A stretch of DNA of 64,000 nucleotides from HXMU1420-2 sp034670145 (GTDB lineage: Bacteria; Pseudomonadota; Alphaproteobacteria; Rhodobacterales; Rhodobacteraceae). Below the pieces are notes generated by a model that was not told the DNA's origin, searched no databases, and saw only the letters and a list, made by a program, of their open reading frames with translations. The translations under genes and the position numbers were made by a program. The DNA is taken from positions 1 to 64,000 of the forward strand of contig JAXMOA010000011.1 of the NCBI GenBank assembly GCA_034670145.1, read 5' to 3'. Every line of letters begins with the position of its first letter. The stretch's first letter is position 1. This document shows positions 1-8,106 of this stretch, piece by piece.

Positions 1-48
1 AGGTTCAATCACCGACCACTCGAAGTCCGTCAAATCAAAACGCGCCAT
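1..48 (-). CDS. IS5-family transposase, N-terminus only (runs off the window)
   Basis: The minus-strand frame opens with ATG at 48-46 and reads MARFDLTDFEWSVIEP before leaving the window. That opening is characteristic of IS5-type transposases (DDE recombinases that move the insertion sequence). An AGGAGG Shine-Dalgarno lies at 54-59, five bases before the start. Only 16 residues are visible, so intactness cannot be judged. The long tandem repeat begins about 90 bp upstream of this gene. Confidence 0.75.
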   Translation of the reverse strand, partial: MARFDLTDFEWSVIEP

Positions 49-134
49 TTCTGCCTCCTGCTCTTTGCAAGTAGTGAGTCAGAAGTCGCTAAAATCAGCA
101 AGACATTTATGGGTATGTGGCCTAGCGACAGGGC

Positions 135-690
135 CTTACAGTGGCGGGGCTTGCGTTGGTGCGGTCTTGCAGCGGCGGGGCTTGCGTTGGTGCGGTCTTG
201 CAGCGGCGGGGCTTGCGTTGGTGCGGTCTTGCAGCGGCGGGGCTTGCGTTGGTGCGGTCTTGCAGCGGCGTGGCTTGCGTTGGTGCGGTCTTGCAGCGGC
301 GGGGCTTGCGTTGGAGCGGTCTTACAGCGGCGGGGCTTGCGTTGGTGCGGTCTTGCAGCGGCGGGGCTTGCGTTGGTGCGGTCTTACAGCGGCATGGCTT
401 GCGTTGGTGCGGTCTTACAGCGGCATGGCTTGCGTTGGTGTGGCATTACAGTGGCGGGGCTTGCGTTGGTGCGGCCTTACAGTGGCGGGGCTTGCGTTGG
501 AGCGGTCTTACAGCGGCGGGGCTTGCGTTGGTGCGGCCTTACAGCGGCGTGGCTTGCAGTGGTGTGGCCTTACAGCGCCGTGGCTTGCAGTGGTGTGGCC
601 TTACAGCGGCGGGGCTTGCAATGGTGCGACCTACAGCGGTGGGGCTTGCAGTGGTGCGGTCTACTGCGGCGGGGCCTAGGGCGGTGGAGG
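135..690. repeat. 31-bp tandem repeat (minisatellite), about 18 units
   Basis: A 31-bp unit beginning near 135 recurs at 166, 197, 228 and onward to 600, then with a one-base shorter spacing at 631 and 661. The core is CTTGCAGCGGCGGGGC followed by TTGCGTTGGTGCGGT. Units from about 540 on are more diverged (TTGCAGTGGT instead of TTGCGTTGGT). Because 31 is not a multiple of three, all three forward frames stay open and look like long cysteine- and glycine-rich proteins. I regard these as artefacts, not genes. There are no unique spacers, so it is not a CRISPR array. Confidence 0.9.
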
Positions 691-1174
691 CTTGCGGCGA
701 CTGGGGCTGAGTGTCTGTCCCTGCTACCAAACACGGGCGGTTTGTGGGCAGGCCGCTCGCATCGACATCAAGAAACGGAGGTTGCAGATGAGCCGTACAC
801 GTTGACAAAATTGGGTGAGCTTGCGCCGGGCTGCGTGCAAGGTGCGCCTGCCCGCGACGCCGGGGATGAGGAAGGGATCAACGGTCAGCAGAAGGGCGCG
901 CAGTGAGAGAAGGCGGGTGAGCGGAACAAAGCTCGGGGCAAGGAGTGGGACGATAAGGACCAACTGGGGATTTTATGTCGCCAATCCGCGTTTTCGGATT
1001 TCCGATCCGGCGTGTGCCGGATCCGGATAGATACCTGCGACGCCGATGGCTGGATGCCGCAGGGGATCTATGGGGTAAACCTCTTGCCCTTTTGGTTTGA
1101 AACAGGGACGGCCGGGGGACTGTGTCTTTTGCACGGCCGCGCCATGTTGGGATGGCACGGTCGATGATCCGGAT
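691..1174. other. Gene-free stretch with two short perfect hairpins
   Basis: No convincing gene is seen between the tandem repeat and the rhodanese-like gene. Two neighbouring inverted repeats are visible: AATCCG/CGGATT at 983-1000 (6-bp stem, 6-nt loop) and GATCCGGC/GCCGGATC at 1004-1023 (8-bp stem, GTGT loop). Neither is followed by a T-run, so neither is a classical terminator. They may be bacterial interspersed repeats. Confidence 0.5.
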
Positions 1175-1594
1175 TTAGCTGACTTGTTCCAGGCGCGGGC
1201 GCAACCCGTCGAGTTGGTAGCCGGCGGCGGATGTTTTGGCGAGGATCTCGTCCGGGCTGAGCGTGCCGACCTGGCCGAGCGCCCAGATGACAGAGCAGCG
1301 CGTGCCGGAAGCGCAATAGGCCAGAACCGGCCCGTCTGACCCGGAGATCATGGCGGATTGCGCTGCAATGTTTTCGGGAGTCATGGTTTGGTGGGTCAGC
1401 TCCAGCACCTCAAAACGCAGGCCGGCGGCCTGGGCGGCGGTGGCGATGGTGTCGGACTGGTGACTGGAGGGGACCTCGGCGTTTGGGCGGTTGCAGATCA
1501 CGGTGGTGAAGCCGGCGGCTGCGATCGCGGGCAGGTCTTCGGCGGCGATTTGGGGGGAAACAAAGTACTGATCGGTGATCTGACGGATATCCAT
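1175..1594 (-). CDS. TIGR01244-type sulfurtransferase/phosphatase-like protein
   Basis: 139 residues with the cysteine-phosphatase-like loop CASGTRC at 94-100 (C94, R99). This is the signature of the small rhodanese/dual-specificity-phosphatase-like family (TIGR01244, DUF442) found as a domain of, or next to, the Blh persulfide dioxygenase in alphaproteobacteria. It probably handles protein-bound or low-molecular persulfide sulfur in the cytoplasm; the exact substrate is inferred. It is the last gene of a four-gene minus-strand operon, 52 bp after the YeeE half gene. The ATG at 1594 is chosen from the conserved start of the domain. Confidence 0.8.
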   Translation of the reverse strand: MDIRQITDQYFVSPQIAAEDLPAIAAAGFTTVICNRPNAEVPSSHQSDTIATAAQAAGLRFEVLELTHQTMTPENIAAQSAMISGSDGPVLAYCASGTRCSVIWALGQVGTLSPDEILAKTSAAGYQLDGLRPRLEQVS

Positions 1595-1646
1595 GCTGTG
1601 CTCTTTTGTGGCCTGTGATTGGCTGGGATGGTTCGATTGGCTTTGT

Positions 1647-2078
1647 TTAGGCGGGTTGGACGGTGCGATCCAGCGTTTCGGCCAGTTTGGGGGCGGCGAA
1701 CATGCCGATCAGCATGGAGGCCAGGAAGACGAGGCCGCCTATGCCGCCAAAGCCGATGGAGGCGATGGAGGGGCCGGGGCAGAGACCGGACAGCCCCCAG
1801 CCCATGCCAAACAGGACGGAGCCCACGACCAGGCGGTGTCCGAGGCGGGGTTCTGGTGGGGTTGGGAATTGGCCTCCGGCCAGCGGTTGGCGGCCTCGGG
1901 TGAGCTGCCAGGCCAGGACCATGGGCAGGATCGCGCCGCCCATGACAAAGGCGAGTGTTGGGTCCCAATTGCCGAAAACGTCAAGCCAGCCCTGGACCTT
2001 TCTGGTGTCTGTCATGCCCGAGAGGAACAGCCCGGCGCCAAACAGGGCGCCTGCGATGAGAGCGAAGAGGATGCGCAT
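1647..2078 (-). CDS. YeeE/YedE family transporter, second half protein
   Basis: 143 residues, highly hydrophobic with about four membrane segments. It contains the conserved GLCPGPSIA cysteine motif near residues 98-106, typical of the C-terminal half of YeeE/YedE (TsuA-like) transporters, which import thiosulfate or related sulfur compounds through conserved cysteines. Its ATG overlaps the stop of the upstream half gene (ATGA), implying translational coupling and assembly of the two halves in the inner membrane. The sulfur role is supported by the flanking persulfide hydrolase and rhodanese-like genes. The exact substrate is not shown by the sequence. Confidence 0.85.
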   Translation of the reverse strand: MRILFALIAGALFGAGLFLSGMTDTRKVQGWLDVFGNWDPTLAFVMGGAILPMVLAWQLTRGRQPLAGGQFPTPPEPRLGHRLVVGSVLFGMGWGLSGLCPGPSIASIGFGGIGGLVFLASMLIGMFAAPKLAETLDRTVQPA

Positions 2079-2509
2079 CAGATGACTCCCAGTGCGTGGC
2101 GGAAGAGGGCGACGGTCAGCCCGCCGGCGAGGATGTAAAAGACGGTGGCGACAATGCCGCGCAGGGACAGGCGGGAGATGCCGCAGACGCCATGGCCGGA
2201 GGTGCAGCCATTGCCGATTCGGGTGCCGATGCCGACGAGCAGTCCGGAGGCGATGATCACCAGCCAGTTGGAGGTCAGATAGGTTGCGGCGGCCTTTGTG
2301 TCGCTGAGGGCGATCAGCACCATGGGCGTGAGCGCGACCGCGGCGAGGAAGGTCAGGCGCTCGGCGGCGGTGGAGCGGCCGGTGCCGTCGACCAGCCCGC
2401 CGATGATGCCGCTGGCGCCCATGATCCTGCCGTTGCCGAGGAGATAAACGAGTCCGCCCAATCCGATCAGCACGCCGCCGATCAGGCCCATAATCCAATC
2501 TGTTTGCAT
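2078..2509 (-). CDS. YeeE/YedE family transporter, first half protein
   Basis: 143 residues, about four membrane segments, with the family hallmark NGCTSGHGVCG near residues 99-109. This cysteine-bearing motif lines the substrate path in YeeE-type channels. It is the N-terminal-type half; the complementary half follows with an ATGA overlap. The pair equals one full-length YeeE of roughly 290 residues split in two, a common arrangement in Rhodobacterales and other proteobacteria. It lies 18 bp after the MBL hydrolase gene, so all are probably co-transcribed and used in sulfide/thiosulfate handling. Confidence 0.87.
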   Translation of the reverse strand: MQTDWIMGLIGGVLIGLGGLVYLLGNGRIMGASGIIGGLVDGTGRSTAAERLTFLAAVALTPMVLIALSDTKAAATYLTSNWLVIIASGLLVGIGTRIGNGCTSGHGVCGISRLSLRGIVATVFYILAGGLTVALFRHALGVI

Positions 2510-2527
2510 TTTGGTCTGTCTAGCCTT

Positions 2528-3391
2528 CTAGATTTTGTTGATGGGAACTTTGAGGAACACATCGCCCTGTTCGTCCGGCGCCGGCATTTGGCCTGCGCGC
2601 ATGTTCACCTGGAGCGAGGGCAGGATCAGCCGGGGCATTCCCAGCGTTGCATCCCTGGCGTCGCGCATTGCGACGAAGTCCTCGATTTTGCGGCCCTGGC
2701 CGATGTGGATGTTCAGGGCCTTTTGTTCGCCGACGGTGGTTTCCCAGGCGAATTCATCCCGACCCGGCGCCTTGTAATCGTGGCCGACGAAGATTCGGGT
2801 TTCGTCGGGCAAGGCGAGGATTTTCTGGATCGAGTTGTAGAGCAGTTCGGAGGAGCCGCCGGGGAAGTCGCAGCGTGCTGTGCCGAAATCGGGCATGAAC
2901 AGCGTGTCGCCGACAAAGGCGGCGTCGCCGATGACATAGGTCATGCAGGCCGGGGTATGGCCCGGGGTTTGCAGCACATCGCCGCGCATTTGGCCGATGT
3001 GGAAGCTGTCGCCTTCGGTGAAGAGGGCGTCGAACTGGCTGCCGTCGCGCTGAAACTCGGTGCCTTCGTTGAAGATCTTGCCGAATGTGTCCTGGACCTC
3101 GGTGATCTTGGCGCCGATGCCGATGCGCCCGCCCAGTTCCTGCTGGAGGTAGGGGGCGGCGGAGAGGTGGTCGGCGTGGACGTGGGTTTCGAGGATCCAC
3201 TGTGTGTCGAGGTTGTGCTCCTGGATGTGAGCGATGATCCTGTCGGCGCTTTGGGTGTCTGTGCGCCCTGCGGCCTGATCATAGTCCAGGACGCTGTCGA
3301 TGATGGCGCAGGCCCGGCCCTGGGGCTCTGTCACAACAAAAGACACAGTGTTGGTGGCGGTGTCGAAGAAGGCTTTGACGTTTGGAGTCAT
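2528..3391 (-). CDS. MBL-fold hydrolase, Blh/persulfide dioxygenase-like
   Basis: 287 residues from ATG 3391, preceded by AAAGAGAG. The metallo-beta-lactamase metal ligands are visible: THVHADH at 69-75 (H70, H72, D74, H75), H145 in TPGHT, D162 in GDTLF and H near 208 in VGHDY. TARCDFPGG at 171-179 is the signature of the ETHE1/Blh persulfide dioxygenase branch, which oxidises glutathione persulfide to sulfite using non-haem iron. An in-frame upstream ATG at 3481 would add 30 residues of proline/arginine-rich sequence unlike the family, so I reject it. First gene of the sulfur operon; no ArsR-type regulator gene is adjacent. Confidence 0.87.
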   Translation of the reverse strand: MTPNVKAFFDTATNTVSFVVTEPQGRACAIIDSVLDYDQAAGRTDTQSADRIIAHIQEHNLDTQWILETHVHADHLSAAPYLQQELGGRIGIGAKITEVQDTFGKIFNEGTEFQRDGSQFDALFTEGDSFHIGQMRGDVLQTPGHTPACMTYVIGDAAFVGDTLFMPDFGTARCDFPGGSSELLYNSIQKILALPDETRIFVGHDYKAPGRDEFAWETTVGEQKALNIHIGQGRKIEDFVAMRDARDATLGMPRLILPSLQVNMRAGQMPAPDEQGDVFLKVPINKI

Positions 3392-3477
3392 CACGGATCT
3401 CTCTTTTGGTTGCGGACGCGGTTTGGGTAGCCCGGAGATTTCGGGCGTTTGGGGCCGCGTCTGACCTTGGATCCATA

Positions 3478-3501
3478 ACATATTCTAAAATTCAGATATG
3501 T
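3478..3501 (-). promoter_or_regulatory. AT-rich palindrome, candidate operator of the sulfur operon
   Basis: ACATAT at 3478-3483 and ATATGT at 3496-3501 form an inverted repeat with an AT-rich centre about 90 bp upstream of the MBL gene start, in otherwise GC-rich sequence. Such palindromes over AT-rich promoters are the usual targets of the ArsR-family persulfide sensors (BigR/SqrR) that control blh operons. The repressor assignment is inference, since no regulator gene is seen nearby. Confidence 0.4.
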
Positions 3502-3513
3502 AAAGAGGGGACG

Positions 3514-3732
3514 TCAGCCCAGGAAAATCCCGACGATGACAATCATGAGGCCGATCACGGATAAAAACAAGGCTGCGAGGTTAATGGGCATCACCGCCTG
3601 GACGACATCGCGCAGGGCGTCGTCGGTCAAACCGGACCGTCGGGCGCGGGCAACGCGGAAGATGCACCAGAACAGCCCGAGCAGTCCCATTACAGAGAGG
3701 GCGGCGCCGCCCCAGACCATCATTTCAAACAT
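3514..3732 (-). CDS. Small two-helix membrane protein, unknown function
   Basis: 72 residues from ATG 3732. Two predicted membrane helices (about 5-22 and 48-70) are separated by a basic loop rich in arginine (VARARRSG). I recognise it as a conserved small protein of the roseobacter group without a known role. The upstream extension to 3822 is proline/histidine-rich and not membrane-like, so I prefer the shorter start. It ends about 120 bp upstream of the MBL gene start, on the same strand, with the operator palindrome in between, so it is likely a separate unit. Confidence 0.6.
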   Translation of the reverse strand: MFEMMVWGGAALSVMGLLGLFWCIFRVARARRSGLTDDALRDVVQAVMPINLAALFLSVIGLMIVIVGIFLG

Positions 3733-3918
3733 TATGTGTCTCCTGAGTTCTGTGGTGTGCGGGTAGATGACCCGCGCGCGGGGTGCAAGGCATCTGGCTG
3801 GGATGTGTCGGGGCACTTGCATCCGGGATGGGGGGCGCGTATCCGGCAGGACGCCTGATTTATGGCTCCTTGCGGGGTCAGAACAGGGGCCAGATGATTA
3901 TCCCGATGGAGCGCCCAG
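3733..3918. other. Intergenic divergent promoter region
   Basis: About 190 bp between the small membrane protein (minus) and the GapR-like gene (plus). It should hold both promoters. No strong palindrome or hairpin is seen. Confidence 0.4.
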
Positions 3919-4176
3919 ATGGACGATAGCAAAAGCGACGAAACCTACCGTGTCACGGCCAATGAACTGCGTCAGTTTATAGAGCGGTTCGAACGCCTGG
4001 AGATCGAAAAGAAGGATCTGGCGGATCAGCAGAAAGAGATCATGGCCGAGGCGAAATCGCGTGGCTATGACACCAAGGTGATCCGCAAGGTTATTGCGCT
4101 GCGCAAGCGGGACAAGGATGACATTGCCGAAGAAGAGGCGGTGTTGGAAATGTACAAGGAAGCGCTGGGCATGTGA
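3919..4176 (+). CDS. GapR family DNA-binding protein (DUF2312)
   Basis: 85 residues, almost entirely helical and coiled-coil-like, with the family core QFIERFERLEIEKKDLA at 19-35 and MAEAKSRGYDTKVIRKVI through the middle. GapR of Caulobacter is a nucleoid protein that clamps overtwisted DNA ahead of replication and transcription forks and assists topoisomerases; family members have this size and sequence. It stands alone, convergent with modC 21 bp downstream. Confidence 0.88.
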   Translation: MDDSKSDETYRVTANELRQFIERFERLEIEKKDLADQQKEIMAEAKSRGYDTKVIRKVIALRKRDKDDIAEEEAVLEMYKEALGM

Positions 4177-4197
4177 CGCCTGGCCGGTGGGGCGGGT

Positions 4198-5283
4198 CTA
4201 ACCCCGGCCCACATCCACCGGATCGACCGAGACCGATTTGATCACGGCAAAGACCTGCCGCCCCGGTTGCAGGTCGAGGGCCTGTGCCGAGCGGCGCGTG
4301 ATGCGCGCCAGCAGCAGGTCCTGGCCAAAGCGCAGCTGACAGATGACGCCGGGCCCTTCTCCGGGTTTGAGCGACAGGACGGTTGCGGGCAGGATGTTGA
4401 GCGCCGACAGCCCCTGAGGCGGTTGGGTGGCCAGCATGACATCCTGTGCCAGGATGCGCACCCGGGTGCGTGCGCCCGCGGGCAGATCCATGCGCGGCAG
4501 GAACAGGCGACCGGCAGAGATTTCAAGTTCGCTCAGCCCGTCTGCGTGGTGTTGGATGACATGGGCCGGCACCAGCGCGCCGGCCTGCCGCACGCCCAGT
4601 TGGCGCACCATTTGCGGGTCTGACAAAACCGTTTCAGCCGCGCCCGCCTGCACCACGCGCCCCTGATCCAGCACGATGACCGTTGTGGCAAGCCGGGCGA
4701 TCTCGGCCACAGAGTGGCTGACGTAGAGCATGGGCAGGCCCAGCTGGTCGCGCAGGCGTTCCAGATAGGGCAGGATCTCGGTCTTGCGGTGGGTATCGAG
4801 CGCGGCGAGCGGTTCGTCCAGCAGCAGCAGGCGCGGCCGGGCGAGCAGGGCGCGTCCGATGGCGACGCGTTGTTGTTCGCCACCCGAAAGCGTGGCGGGC
4901 CGACGGTTGAGCAGGGGGGTGATGTCGAGCAGGGTGCAGACGTCCTCGGTCGAGGGGCCGGGGCGGGATTGGGCGAATCTGGTGCCATAGGTCAGATTGG
5001 CGCGCACGCTGAGATGCGGGAACAGGCGGGCGTCCTGAAACACATAGCCCAGCCCGCGTTTATGGGTTGGCAGGTCGATGCCTTTGGCGCTGTCAAACAG
5101 GCTGTGGCCATTGACCGAGATTTGCCCTGACTGGGGCCGCAGCAGCCCGGCGACGGCGTTGACGACGCTGGTTTTACCCGCGCCGGACCGACCAAACAGC
5201 GCGGTTACGCCCTCGGGGGCCTGGACCTGAACGTCGAGCGTGAAGGCGTCGCGTTGGTGGCGGATGTCGAGGGACAGGGTCAT
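4198..5283 (-). CDS. modC: Molybdate ABC transporter ATP-binding protein ModC
   Basis: 361 residues. Walker A GRSGAGKT at 31-38, ABC signature LSGGEQQR, Walker B LLLLDEPLAALD, an H-loop histidine in YVSHS, and a C-terminal TOBE/Mop domain (about 290-355) that binds molybdate. It energises molybdate uptake at the inner membrane for molybdopterin enzymes. Its ATG overlaps the modB stop (ATGA), and it is the last gene of the modABC operon. Length is usual for ModC. Confidence 0.93.
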   Translation of the reverse strand: MTLSLDIRHQRDAFTLDVQVQAPEGVTALFGRSGAGKTSVVNAVAGLLRPQSGQISVNGHSLFDSAKGIDLPTHKRGLGYVFQDARLFPHLSVRANLTYGTRFAQSRPGPSTEDVCTLLDITPLLNRRPATLSGGEQQRVAIGRALLARPRLLLLDEPLAALDTHRKTEILPYLERLRDQLGLPMLYVSHSVAEIARLATTVIVLDQGRVVQAGAAETVLSDPQMVRQLGVRQAGALVPAHVIQHHADGLSELEISAGRLFLPRMDLPAGARTRVRILAQDVMLATQPPQGLSALNILPATVLSLKPGEGPGVICQLRFGQDLLLARITRRSAQALDLQPGRQVFAVIKSVSVDPVDVGRG

Positions 5284-5978
5284 TTATGGGCGGTCCGGCG
5301 GGCCAGGATTTCGGACAGGAGGAGGGCTGTCATCGAGACGAGGACCGAGACGAGCACCAGGCGCAATGCGGCCGGTTCGCCGCCCGGCACTTGCAGGAAG
5401 GCGTAGACGGCTGAGGGCAGGGTTTGCGTTTGGCCGGGGATGTTGGAGACAAAGGTGATTGTGGCGCCGAATTCGCCCATGGCCTTGGCAAAGGCGAGGA
5501 TGGCGCCTGCGATCAGTCCCGGCAGGATCAGGGGCAGGGTGACGGTGACAAAGACCCAGGCGCGCGGGGCACCGAGGGTGGAGGCGGCCTGCTCTAACCG
5601 GGGGTCGACGGCGTCTATGGCAAGGCGGATGGCGCGCACCATCAGCGGGAAGGCCATGATGGCGGCGGCCAGCACCGCGCCGGTCCAGCGGAAGGCGAGG
5701 GAGAGGCCAAAGAGGTTGTCCAGCAGGCGTCCGCCCGGGCCCTGTGGGCCGAAGGTGATGAGCAGCAGGTAGCCGGTGACCACCGGTGGCAGCACCAGCG
5801 GCAGGTGGATGAGCCCGTTGAGCAGTTGTTTGCCGGGGAATTGCCAGCGGGCCAGCGCATAGCCCGCCAGCACGCCCAGCGGCAGGCTGAGCAGGGTGGC
5901 CACCACGGCCACGCGCAAAGAGAGGGCGATGGCCTGCCATTCTGCTGGTCCGAACCAGTCGGCGATGCCCAGGGTCAT
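5280..5978 (-). CDS. modB: Molybdate ABC transporter permease ModB
   Basis: 232 residues with five to six membrane helices. The EAA-type coupling loop reads EQAASTLGAPRAW followed by LPLILPG. It forms the homodimeric channel that works with ModC and receives molybdate from ModA. Start and stop overlap modA and modC by ATGA, so the three are translationally coupled. Confidence 0.92.
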   Translation of the reverse strand: MTLGIADWFGPAEWQAIALSLRVAVVATLLSLPLGVLAGYALARWQFPGKQLLNGLIHLPLVLPPVVTGYLLLITFGPQGPGGRLLDNLFGLSLAFRWTGAVLAAAIMAFPLMVRAIRLAIDAVDPRLEQAASTLGAPRAWVFVTVTLPLILPGLIAGAILAFAKAMGEFGATITFVSNIPGQTQTLPSAVYAFLQVPGGEPAALRLVLVSVLVSMTALLLSEILARRTAHK

Positions 5979-6751
5979 TGGGGCGTCCCTGCGGGCAGAA
6001 ACCCGTGGTCCAGGAAGATGTGCAGGGCCGCGTCGCTGGTCAGCCAGCTCCAGAAGGCCCCGGCCTCTGGGCTGGCCTGGGTCAGCAGGGCGGCGGGGTA
6101 GGTGATGGGGCTGTGGCTGTTGGCGGGAAAGGTGGCGAGGATGGCGACGTTCGGATCGGCCAGGGCATCGGTGCGATAGACGATGCCCATGGGGGTCGCC
6201 CCCGTCGAGACCAGCCGCAGAGCCGCGCGCACGTTGTCGGTTTGGGCCACATGGGGCGCCACCTGATCCCAGAGCCCGAGCGAGGTCAGCGCCTGATGAC
6301 CGTAGATGCCTGCCGGGACGGCCTGGACCAGCGCCATGGCCAGCCGCCCGCCCTGAAGGCGTGAGATCAGATCCAGCTGTGGCGTGAGCGTCAGGGGCGC
6401 GGCGTCGGGGGCGCCAACCAGGACCAGCTGGTTCGACAGCAGGTTCTGGCGGGCGGCGACGTGCCCTTGCTGGCTGGTTTGCTCCATCCAGGCCAGGTTT
6501 GCCGACAGGAACAGGTCAGCCGGCGCGCCGTAACGGATCTGGCGGGCCAGGATCGAGCTGCCGGCGTAGGTGAGGGTGAGGGTCTGGCCAGTTTGCTGTG
6601 TATAGGCGGCGGCCACATCATCCAGCGCGGTTTTCAGGCTGGCCGCGGCAAAGACCCGGATCTGGGCCGAGGCGGCGCCTGTCAGGATCACCCAGACCAG
6701 CAGGCAGAGTGCGGTTTGGTGCAGGTGTTTGATGATGGCGGTCCTGATCAT
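5975..6751 (-). CDS. modA: Molybdate-binding periplasmic protein ModA
   Basis: 258 residues. Signal peptide about 1-29 ending ASAQ. The mature start IRVFAAASLKTALDDV is the classic ModA/WtpA oxyanion-binding opening, and LTLTYAGSSILARQIRYGAPADLFLSA continues the family pattern. It captures molybdate or tungstate in the periplasm. First gene of modABC. No ModE gene or clear ModE box is seen in the 47-bp upstream gap, so regulation is not evident. Confidence 0.92.
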   Translation of the reverse strand: MIRTAIIKHLHQTALCLLVWVILTGAASAQIRVFAAASLKTALDDVAAAYTQQTGQTLTLTYAGSSILARQIRYGAPADLFLSANLAWMEQTSQQGHVAARQNLLSNQLVLVGAPDAAPLTLTPQLDLISRLQGGRLAMALVQAVPAGIYGHQALTSLGLWDQVAPHVAQTDNVRAALRLVSTGATPMGIVYRTDALADPNVAILATFPANSHSPITYPAALLTQASPEAGAFWSWLTSDAALHIFLDHGFLPAGTPQ

Positions 6752-6798
6752 CCCATTGATATGCCGCCCCCAAGCCGCAAGGGCAAGCGGGGCCTTGG

Positions 6799-7674
6799 TC
6801 AGGGTTCGATGAATTGAACGCCCGGGATGCGTTGAATGCGGAACACGTCTTCGTCGTAGATTTCGGTGAGCTCGTCGACCAGCGCCTCGTCCCAGCCTTC
6901 GAGGTCGAGCTCTTCTTCCAGTTCCTCTTCGATCGCGAATTTGTCGAGGAAGGCCGAGATGACCCGGCGCATCTGCATTTCGCTGAGCGTGTCGTGATTG
7001 GCGATATAGGCGTTCAGGCGCTGCATGCCCTCGGCGCTCATGATTTCGCTGAGCAGGTCAAAGCGGCCCTGGATCGGGGTGCCGGGGGCGAGCCCGGCGA
7101 TTTCACGCACGATCTGTTCCCAGATCAGCGGCGTGTCTTCGTTGCACCAGACGGTGACAGAGACGTTCGGCGCCTCGGTGCGGACGCGTTCGATGGTTTC
7201 GGACCAGCGAATGTGGCGCGGGTCGATCCCGCCCGAGAAGGCCTCGAAGTCTTCCTGGGGGGAGCGGGCGAAAAGCTCGGGCAGGAAGCTGGCGGTGTTG
7301 CGGATGCCGATGAACATTTCGATCTGGTCATGGGGGAAGAGGGCGCTCATGCCGACCATGCGCGTGCCGGCCATCGGATAGATGAGGCCCTGGCGCATGG
7401 ACGCCCGGGGCGCGCCGAAGAAGTTCGTATTGGACAGGACGATCCGATCGGCGTCCGCGTCATCGAGGATCGCGTCGAGCAGCACCTCGCGGGCATCGGG
7501 AGAGGGGGTGGCGTTCTTGAGGGCGTTCAGCGTCTTTTTCAGCAGGCTGCGATACCGCCCGGGACCGGGCACAGCGACCCCCATGCCGGAGAATTCCGAG
7601 GTGTTGCGCATCAGCGTTTTCAGGAGACGTTCTTCGTCCGTAAAATGTGCGCCGGTATGGATTGCGATCTGCAT
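6799..7674 (-). CDS. Conserved hypothetical protein, acidic C-terminus
   Basis: 291 residues from ATG 7674, opening MQIAIHTGAHFTDEERLL. No signal peptide or membrane segment. The C-terminal quarter is strongly acidic (EEELEEELDLEGWDEALVDEL). I recognise it as a protein conserved in Rhodobacterales, but I know no function for it. Some features (an N-terminal strand-turn resembling a P-loop-less nucleotide fold, charged helices) might suggest a sulfotransferase-like fold, but this is weak. The longer start at 7716 adds 14 basic residues and is less likely. It is encoded just before the tRNA-Thr gene, on the opposite strand. Confidence 0.65.
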   Translation of the reverse strand: MQIAIHTGAHFTDEERLLKTLMRNTSEFSGMGVAVPGPGRYRSLLKKTLNALKNATPSPDAREVLLDAILDDADADRIVLSNTNFFGAPRASMRQGLIYPMAGTRMVGMSALFPHDQIEMFIGIRNTASFLPELFARSPQEDFEAFSGGIDPRHIRWSETIERVRTEAPNVSVTVWCNEDTPLIWEQIVREIAGLAPGTPIQGRFDLLSEIMSAEGMQRLNAYIANHDTLSEMQMRRVISAFLDKFAIEEELEEELDLEGWDEALVDELTEIYDEDVFRIQRIPGVQFIEP

Positions 7675-7815
7675 GGGCCTGCGATTGCCTGAAGTTTTTG
7701 CTCGGTTGCCAATCAATCAGGTTTGCGCCCTGGATACAACGTTGGGACGGACTGCATTTTGGATGATTTTCACTCTTGCAGTTCGTGCGGTGATTCCTTA
7801 TGCGGTCTCCCGGGC

Positions 7816-7891
7816 GCCCCTATAGCTCAGCTGGTAGAGCAACTGATTTGTAATCAGTAGGTCCGCGGTTCGAGTCCGTGTGGGGGCACCA
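7816..7891 (+). tRNA. tRNA-Thr (anticodon TGT)
   Basis: Complete 76-nt cloverleaf with encoded CCA. Acceptor GCCCCTA pairs with TGGGGGC. The anticodon stem ACTGA/TCAGT closes the loop TTTGTAA, with anticodon TGT. The T-stem CGCGG/CCGTG encloses TTCGAGT. Its 3' 46 bases are part of the 49-bp repeat that bounds the island to its right, so it is the integration target and has been kept intact. Confidence 0.97.
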
Positions 7892-7894
7892 TTT
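7846..7894 (+). repeat. attL, 49-bp direct repeat in the 3' half of tRNA-Thr
   Basis: It runs from the anticodon loop (ATTTGTAATCAG...) through the CCA end and three further T residues. It is identical base for base to 22223-22271. This is the crossover region for the tyrosine integrase. Confidence 0.93.
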
Positions 7895-8106
7895 AACTCA
7901 ACCACTTATAGTGTTTTCGGGTGACGCAAGAAATTGCCTTGTCAGTCTTATGTCAGTCAGAACAGTTTCGACATTCGATTTTCAGCTATCGCGTGAAACT
8001 ATCCCTAGTTAGGAATATGAATCAGTGGGTTGGCACTGTCTGCCCAGCGCTTCCTTCACTACTTTTTATAAACTTTATCGATTCCAATGTCGGCAAAACC
8101 ATAGGT
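7895..8106. other. Island left end, no gene recognised
   Basis: About 210 bp of relatively AT-rich sequence between attL and the first transposase remnant. An open frame crosses it, but it matches nothing I know and only becomes recognisable at 8107. Confidence 0.5.

Noticed and set aside
135..690. Possible CRISPR array
   Set aside because: The units abut with no variable spacers and no cas genes are nearby; it is a plain tandem repeat.
65..906. Three long forward reading frames rich in Cys, Gly and Arg across the tandem repeat
   Set aside because: They exist in all three phases because the 31-bp unit contains no stop in any frame. No ribosome site or domain is seen.
983..1023. Rho-independent terminator
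   Set aside because: The hairpins lack a following T-run on either strand.
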